DNA from: a virus
Length of the DNA stretch: 26,810 nt
Direction: 5' to 3' (one strand)
Virus record (IMG/VR): IMGVR_UViG_3300033143_002316
Span: 1 to 26,810 of that record
Notes under the pieces: generated by a model
Told to the model about the DNA's origin: nothing
The model's input: the letters and a program-made list of their open reading frames with translations, nothing else
Databases searched by the model: none
Made by a program: the position numbers and the translations under genes
Shown here: piece after piece, positions 22,328 through 26,810 of the stretch
Position numbering within the stretch: the stretch's first letter is position 1
How the letters are laid out: every line of letters starts with the position of its first letter

Positions 22328-23360
22328 TCAAGAACCCTGTATACACGGTCATCCCTACAGCATAGAGGGTATCTTGAGGGATTTGGAGTTCTTCTGGGAC
22401 TACAGGAAGATGAACCGACTTCCGCTCTTTAAGCATTGTTTAGAGTTCTTTCAGGACATCCACGATGGAAAGATAACTGAGCACACGACTGACGCCGACT
22501 TGAAGAAACATCCCTACCTATTGTATTTACTTAGAGGACGTTCTCCTGAAAGTAAGTGTTTAGTTAATATGCGGGACGGGATTAGACTCTATAACAATAT
22601 CAAAGATTTCGGGATGCGTGAACCTCTCGAAGCGTGGAGAGACGAAAAGAGGGGTAAACTAAACATCCACAGAGGACTGAGACGGCTTGCGGTGCTGAAG
22701 GCTTTGGGTCGCCGCAACATCCCTATAAGAGTCTTTAGGGACAGGCGTACCCTTGAACTAATGCAGGGTGATCCCCACGGAGACACTGTTCCTGACGATT
22801 CAATCCACGGGTTAGCCGTCAAACAGTTCGCCAAAGAATCCTTTAGGGGAACGGATAAGTTCTGGATACATAACTACACACCTATTTACGATAAGTATTT
22901 ATCAGACAAGAGAGACAAGTATAAAAAGATTTTAGAGATAGGCGTATCCCACGGCGGGTCTTTACTGTTGTGGCACGACGTCTTCCCGAAGGCCCACATA
23001 TACGGAGTCGATAAAGACATCAGTAGGGCGAGGCTTGTTAAAGGTTTGGACAGGGTCACACTTTTAAAGGGTGTTCAGGGTGATAAGGACTTCTTTAGGA
23101 ACGAGGTCGTCCAGTACGGACTGTTTGATTTAATCGTTGATGACTGTTCCCACAACCCTAAGCATCAGAAAGAGACATTAGAGATTTTATGGAACAGTGT
23201 CAATGATGGCGGGTATTATGTCATTGAAGACCTCTTCTGGCGAGGCACGGAAGACAAGACAGCCCAGAAGAAACTCTTTGAGATGGTCGATTCTATTAAC
23301 GCCCTTGAGGTCGAGTCGGTCAGTTTCTACTACAACCTCTGTCTAATCAAAAGACGATGA
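22311..23360 (+). CDS. ParB-like domain fused to sugar methyltransferase
   Basis: A 349-residue protein with two parts. Residues about 85-145 resemble a ParB-type nuclease-like domain: MRDGIRLYNNIKDFGMREPL, then KLNIHRGLRRLAVLKALG in place of the DGxxR loop, and IPIRVFRD. The C-terminal part (about 180-349) is a class I methyltransferase of the MycE/CmcI (macrocin or demethylmacrocin O-methyltransferase) kind: KILEIGVSHGGSLLLW (206-221), YGVDKD (231-236), DLIVDDCSHNPKHQKETLEI and GGYYVIEDL. The DDCSH motif is a typical metal-binding site for sugar O-methylation. I chose GTG 22311 behind GAGAGG (22301-22306); TTG 22290 would add seven residues. It overlaps both neighbours (ATGA with the next GT). 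Confidence 0.8.
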   Translation: MQKLRSQEPCIHGHPYSIEGILRDLEFFWDYRKMNRLPLFKHCLEFFQDIHDGKITEHTTDADLKKHPYLLYLLRGRSPESKCLVNMRDGIRLYNNIKDFGMREPLEAWRDEKRGKLNIHRGLRRLAVLKALGRRNIPIRVFRDRRTLELMQGDPHGDTVPDDSIHGLAVKQFAKESFRGTDKFWIHNYTPIYDKYLSDKRDKYKKILEIGVSHGGSLLLWHDVFPKAHIYGVDKDISRARLVKGLDRVTLLKGVQGDKDFFRNEVVQYGLFDLIVDDCSHNPKHQKETLEILWNSVNDGGYYVIEDLFWRGTEDKTAQKKLFEMVDSINALEVESVSFYYNLCLIKRR

Positions 23361-24079
23361 AGAAAGTCTCAATAATAATTCCTGTCCTAAACAGCTCGGA
23401 AGTCCTTAGAAGACAGCTTATACATTTTAAGAACATTGGTATACCTGATGACGTTGAGATAATTATTGTAGATGATGGTTCTGATCCCGCCCTCCAAGTT
23501 GACGGGGTCAGGCTTATTAAGACAAACGACAGACGTCCGTGGACATGGGCTCTTGCTCGTAACAAGGGAGCTAAGGCCGCCCTTGGCGAGTACCTCCTAA
23601 TGTACGACGTCGACCACATTATCACCAGAGAGTTACTAGATGCCTGCCGTGCCTTTACTGGAGACAAGATACAGTTTATTCGAGAGTTCGCCGTCATAGA
23701 TGAGAACGGGGTCTTTACACAAGATATAACGACTTTAGTTGCCTACGGCTTTCCTCTGAGTAGGCTTGAACGCAGAGGACTGAAACTCGGACCACTGCCC
23801 AATAACTTTCTGATGCGTAAAGACATCTTCTGGGAGTTGGGCGGGTACTTAGAAGACAGGATTGGCAAGCCCTACCCACAGGGTGAGGATAGACTCTTTA
23901 AGAAAGCGTGGCACGATTACGAGGCTTCCGGCAAAGGTTTAGTTCACCACGAAAGACCTACGATTTATATGTTCCCTAATGGGTACTACTGCGGAGACGT
24001 TGACTATAATCCTTTTGGTCTGTTTCATACTTTAAGCAGAGCCACCAGAAGGAACTCTAAATACAAGAGGACTAAATGA
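23357..24079 (+). CDS. GT2 family glycosyltransferase
   Basis: Single-domain 240-residue GT-A enzyme. Visible elements are VSIIIPVLNSSEVLRRQL (4-21), EIIIVDDGSD (34-43), WALARNKGAKAALGEYLLMY (64-83), the DVD metal site (84-86) directly followed by His, PLPNNFLMRKDIFWELGGY and EDRLFKKAW, where the Glu-Asp is the likely catalytic base region. ATG 23357 overlaps the methyltransferase stop (ATGA), so the two are coupled. It is more distant from the tandem GT2 pair in the first island than those are from each other. Substrate unknown. Confidence 0.87.
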   Translation: MKKVSIIIPVLNSSEVLRRQLIHFKNIGIPDDVEIIIVDDGSDPALQVDGVRLIKTNDRRPWTWALARNKGAKAALGEYLLMYDVDHIITRELLDACRAFTGDKIQFIREFAVIDENGVFTQDITTLVAYGFPLSRLERRGLKLGPLPNNFLMRKDIFWELGGYLEDRIGKPYPQGEDRLFKKAWHDYEASGKGLVHHERPTIYMFPNGYYCGDVDYNPFGLFHTLSRATRRNSKYKRTK

Positions 24080-24258
24080 TAAACCGTGTGGCTCACTTAA
24101 CCAGGAGGAGATTCGTGGAGAACGGATTCGACCTAGAAGCAATGACTAAGATTGAAAAGGAAGCCCTGTGCTACCGTCTCTTGAAGGGAAGGGACGCTAT
24201 AAACGATAAATTAAGACTTGTGCAACAATCAATTCAAGATGAAATAACTGAGGAATAG
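24076..24258 (+). CDS. Small helical protein after second glycan island
   Basis: 60 residues, overlapping the GT2 stop by 4 nt (ATGA) and ending 1 nt before the next ATG. It is all helical and charged (LTRRRFVENGFDLEAMTKIE, then KEALCYRLLKGRDAINDKLR). One Cys; no known motif. Coupled translation on both sides argues that it is real. Role unknown, possibly a fibre or tail accessory. Confidence 0.65.
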   Translation: MINRVAHLTRRRFVENGFDLEAMTKIEKEALCYRLLKGRDAINDKLRLVQQSIQDEITEE

Positions 24259-24259
24259 A

Positions 24260-24685
24260 ATGGCTGAATTACTTGTACGAGCAAAAAATCACTGGATGGA
24301 TGAGTTGACACAAAAAGAAGTTGATGCTTTGCCTGATGGGAATAAAGAGACTTATACGGCCCGTTCTCAAAAGGGTGACATTATCGTTGTCAAACCTGAC
24401 GGCTGGATATGGGGAAAGTCTGAACGTCTGCCAAACTATGTTGTTGTTAAGGTTCCTGGAATGAAGTATGAAGATGCCAAAAAATATGAAGAGTCTTTAT
24501 TGGACACTACTGGAGAAGAACCAATTACGCTCCGCAAGAGAAAGCATAATATTCTAGGAACAGACGTTGATGCAGCTATCACAGCAAAGACGGATACTGT
24601 TGAACTTACTAAATCAGTAACAGAGAGTAAAATAGTCGTAAAGACTGGTGATTCAAAAGAGGTTATTCAACCTAAGGTTATTTAA
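24260..24685 (+). CDS. Hypothetical protein before large fibre gene
   Basis: A 141-residue protein. The N-terminal half is beta-rich and contains KGDIIVVKPDGWIWGKSERL followed by NYVVVKVPGMKYEDA, a layout I have seen in small phage proteins that sit beside fibre genes. The C-terminal third is Thr/Val/Lys-rich and may be disordered. The gene starts with ATG 24260 behind a GAGGAA site (24250-24255 region) and its stop overlaps the fibre start by 1 nt (TAATG). It may be a fibre adaptor or chaperone. No family is named. Confidence 0.66.
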   Translation: MAELLVRAKNHWMDELTQKEVDALPDGNKETYTARSQKGDIIVVKPDGWIWGKSERLPNYVVVKVPGMKYEDAKKYEESLLDTTGEEPITLRKRKHNILGTDVDAAITAKTDTVELTKSVTESKIVVKTGDSKEVIQPKVI

Positions 24686-26810
24686 TGGCACAGTTTCTAT
24701 ATAAAACAGTCAAACCCGCCGATGGTGATTACACTACTCTTGAAGCGTGTATGGCAGATAACGAACAGGACTTAACTGGCGATGGTTGGTTTGATATTGA
24801 AATTGATGGAACATGGTCGAGTCCAGATACAACAGTTGTCAGCATAGACACCTATGTAGCAACCGTTAATGATTATATTAACATCTACACAACTTCTGCC
24901 GCTCGTCACGATGGAACAAGCATCGGTGGGGGTTATACATTAGACATAGAAAGTGACCCAGGAGTAACTGGAACCGTAACAATTACCTCGGTTGATTATG
25001 TTATCATAACGGGATTACTTCTTGTCCCCTTTAACGGTAATAATCAGATTAGTCGTGGGTTTAAGTTCTATAACACGGAAAATACGATTATAGATAAATG
25101 TATCATCTCAAAGGGTTCTTCTAACAATTCAACCTCCTACGGTATGTATAGCGAATCAAATCTACATGCTTCAATAGTGACGATTAAAAATTGCATCATA
25201 GAGAAAATTGCTACGGATGGGGGCACAGCACACGGAATGTGGATTGCTGGTAATGCGGCGAAAACATTCAATATATACAATACAACAATCTATGGATGCG
25301 GGAATTCAGGGATTGAGGTTGATGGAACCCAAACAGTGCTTTGTAAAAACGTAATATCCCATTCAAACGGAACAGATTTTAATGGGTCGTTTGATGGTGC
25401 CTCTGACTATAACTTCTCCAAAGACGACACCGCACCTGAAGCGGCGGGTAATTCTATTTGGGGTGATACAGATGGACTAACCCCAGACTTTGTTGCTGTG
25501 GGAGCAGGTTCAGAGGATTTCCACCTTGAAGCAACATCAGACGCTATCGGAGAAGGTGTTGATTTATCTGGTACTTTTACTGATGATATTGATGGTGATA
25601 CACGTTCAGCGTGGGATATTGGCGCAGATGAATACGTTGTAGCTGGATCAGCGACACCTTCAGCCAGTGTGTCAGCATCTCCGTCGGCCTCAGTTTCGGC
25701 TACCCCCTCCGCCACACCTTCAGCAACTCCTTCGGCTACTCCATCGTCTTCGCCGTCTGCATCGGCCTCGCCATCGGCGTCAGAATCAGCGACACCTTCT
25801 GCGTCTGTCTCGGCTACACCAAGTGCTTCTCCATCGTCAAGTCCATCTGGTGCGGACCCATCCTCATCTCCCTCAGCGAGCCCTAGTGCTACTCCGTCTG
25901 CTTCGCCCTCACCCAGTGCGACTCCTAGCGCAACGCCTTCGGCTAGTCCATCTGCTACGCCGAGTTCCAGCCCAAGTGCAAGTTCTTCACCTTCGGCAAC
26001 ACCTTCGGCAAGTGTATCGGCTACACCGAGCTCTTCACCGTCTCCGAGTGCTACACCTAGTGCCACGCCTTCGGCTTCGGTAAGTGCAACTCCCTCAGCG
26101 AGTGTTTCGGCAACTCCCTCTGCAACGCCGTCAGCAAGTGTTTCAGCGACACCGAGTGCCACACCGAGTGCTTCACCTTCACCCAGTGCTACTCCTTCGT
26201 CTTCACCTTCAGGGACGGCTTCAGCTACTCCCTCATCTTCACCGAGTGCAAGTCCCTCACCGAGTGCTTCAGTCTCAGCCACACCTTCGGCTTCGGTAAG
26301 TGCAACTCCAAGTGCTAGTGTGTCGGCAACACCTTCTGCAACGCCAAGTGGTACGGCAGCTCCAGATAATACCTACCTTGTTTATGATAATGACAGATTG
26401 GAAGTCTATGCGGATGGAGTAATAACAGCAGCCTTTGATGAAGGGGTGTCTAAGTTCGGTGATATCGCAACAAATTACGCAAACTTTGAAACAGACGGGT
26501 TACTTACATTTGAAGGCACAGCAAGAACGACTGTGGATATGTACATCACAGCCAGTGGTATTAAAGCCCCTGGCGGGAACCCTGCCGCTTTTGTTGAATA
26601 TGGTCTTTGCGGAGCATGGGAGTTTGACGACCAAGCCGTAGAAGGAAACCAAGAATCTATAGCAGGGACTTTAAAACTCCCAAGTCAGATGGATAAGTCA
26701 GTAGCACCCGTATTTAAAATAGGTTGGAGTGCTAACGGTGTCAGTCCTGGGATTTGTCAGTGGCAGTTAGAATACTTATATGTCTCTCCGAATGAAGCAA
26801 CAAACGGTGC
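24685..26810 (+). CDS. Beta-helix fibre with long Ser/Ala/Thr/Pro linker, partial
   Basis: The largest single frame at the right side of the window, open from ATG 24685 to the edge (708 codons, no stop). It is partial. Residues 1-320 look like a right-handed parallel beta-helix: FLYKTVKPADGDYTTLEACM at the start, repeated strand-turn units (TIIDKCIISKGSSNNSTSYG; IYNTTIYGCGNSGIEVDGTQ) and a closing SAWDIGADEYV, common at the end of such domains. Residues about 322-558 are a Ser-Ala-Thr-Pro repeat linker. From 560 a globular beta-rich domain (TYLVYDNDRLEVYADGVITA) begins, with more beyond the edge. Probably a receptor-binding fibre or spike. Beta-helix call is fair; linker is certain. Confidence 0.8.
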   Translation, partial: MAQFLYKTVKPADGDYTTLEACMADNEQDLTGDGWFDIEIDGTWSSPDTTVVSIDTYVATVNDYINIYTTSAARHDGTSIGGGYTLDIESDPGVTGTVTITSVDYVIITGLLLVPFNGNNQISRGFKFYNTENTIIDKCIISKGSSNNSTSYGMYSESNLHASIVTIKNCIIEKIATDGGTAHGMWIAGNAAKTFNIYNTTIYGCGNSGIEVDGTQTVLCKNVISHSNGTDFNGSFDGASDYNFSKDDTAPEAAGNSIWGDTDGLTPDFVAVGAGSEDFHLEATSDAIGEGVDLSGTFTDDIDGDTRSAWDIGADEYVVAGSATPSASVSASPSASVSATPSATPSATPSATPSSSPSASASPSASESATPSASVSATPSASPSSSPSGADPSSSPSASPSATPSASPSPSATPSATPSASPSATPSSSPSASSSPSATPSASVSATPSSSPSPSATPSATPSASVSATPSASVSATPSATPSASVSATPSATPSASPSPSATPSSSPSGTASATPSSSPSASPSPSASVSATPSASVSATPSASVSATPSATPSGTAAPDNTYLVYDNDRLEVYADGVITAAFDEGVSKFGDIATNYANFETDGLLTFEGTARTTVDMYITASGIKAPGGNPAAFVEYGLCGAWEFDDQAVEGNQESIAGTLKLPSQMDKSVAPVFKIGWSANGVSPGICQWQLEYLYVSPNEATNG
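25651..26353 (+). repeat. Low-complexity SATPSAS-coding repeat
   Basis: About 700 nt in which nearly every codon is for Ser, Ala, Thr, Pro or Val, built from units SATP, SASV, SASP, SSSP and SPSP in the fibre frame. Codons vary (tcg, agt, tca, tct for Ser), so it is a protein repeat kept while the DNA drifts, not a recent exact tandem copy. It forces long false ORFs in the antisense strand and in the +1 frame. The repeat is Ser/Thr/Pro-rich and lacks charged residues apart from two interruptions (ESATP and GADP). Confidence 0.92.

Noticed and set aside
25407-26282. 291-residue - strand ORF of EGVA/LGEG-like repeats
   Set aside because: It is the antisense reading of the Ser/Ala/Thr/Pro repeat in the fibre gene. 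The sense frame has a natural domain on both sides; the antisense has no start context or family.
25667-26299. Leu/Arg/His-rich + strand ORFs of 138 and 71 residues
   Set aside because: They are the +1 frame of the same repeat; composition is an artefact of the codon pattern.

Overview
The window is a stretch of a tailed double-stranded DNA phage (Caudoviricetes) genome or prophage. It looks like the late, virion-building region, seen from just before the portal gene to inside a large fibre gene that runs off the right edge. Genes are tightly packed on the + strand. They are joined by 1-25 nt overlaps and have good Shine-Dalgarno sites, so one long late transcript is likely. The only gene I accept on the - strand is an HNH endonuclease. 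I see no tRNA, integrase, plasmid or host housekeeping gene, and the host cannot be named. The portal, SU10-type (DUF5309) capsid protein, small connector, gp10-like hub and ejection-type proteins suggest a short-tailed virion of an uncultured lineage. That is inference.

Layout. 1-1653: two sugar-type genes (SAM methyltransferase, DegT/StrS aminotransferase) directly before the portal. 1655-6432: head module with portal, a small protein, an unlisted 28-residue basic peptide, a SleB-type hydrolase, scaffold and major capsid protein, followed by a small conserved-looking protein. 6807-12769: a glycan-type island holding a GT2-TPR-GT4 protein, a degenerate GT-A protein, two paralogous GT2 enzymes flanking a methyltransferase, a LicD-like protein with a ParB-like tail, and two tiny related proteins. 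12779-20320: connector, hub, small proteins, tail-fibre genes, a GNAT-like gene, an S74-domain protein, two ejection-type proteins and two small proteins. 20321-20861: a short zinc-knuckle ORF converging with the HNH gene. 20891-24079: a second glycan-type island (two-domain GT, ParB-like/methyltransferase fusion, GT2). 24076-26810: two small proteins and a beta-helix fibre with a linker of about 235 residues made of Ser-Ala-Thr-Pro units.

How it fits together. Structural genes follow normal head-to-tail order, but about 11 sugar-modifying genes are set into three places among them. They share the late operon and translational coupling, so their products would appear during assembly. Decorating the phage's own capsid, fibres or Ser/Thr-rich linker is an attractive but unproven reading; changing the host surface is the main alternative. 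Two genes in the fibre region (15750-15937 and 16292-17247) are each interrupted by a single-base frame change. These could be sequence errors, decay, or in the second case programmed frameshifting. No gap over 300 nt lacks a gene.
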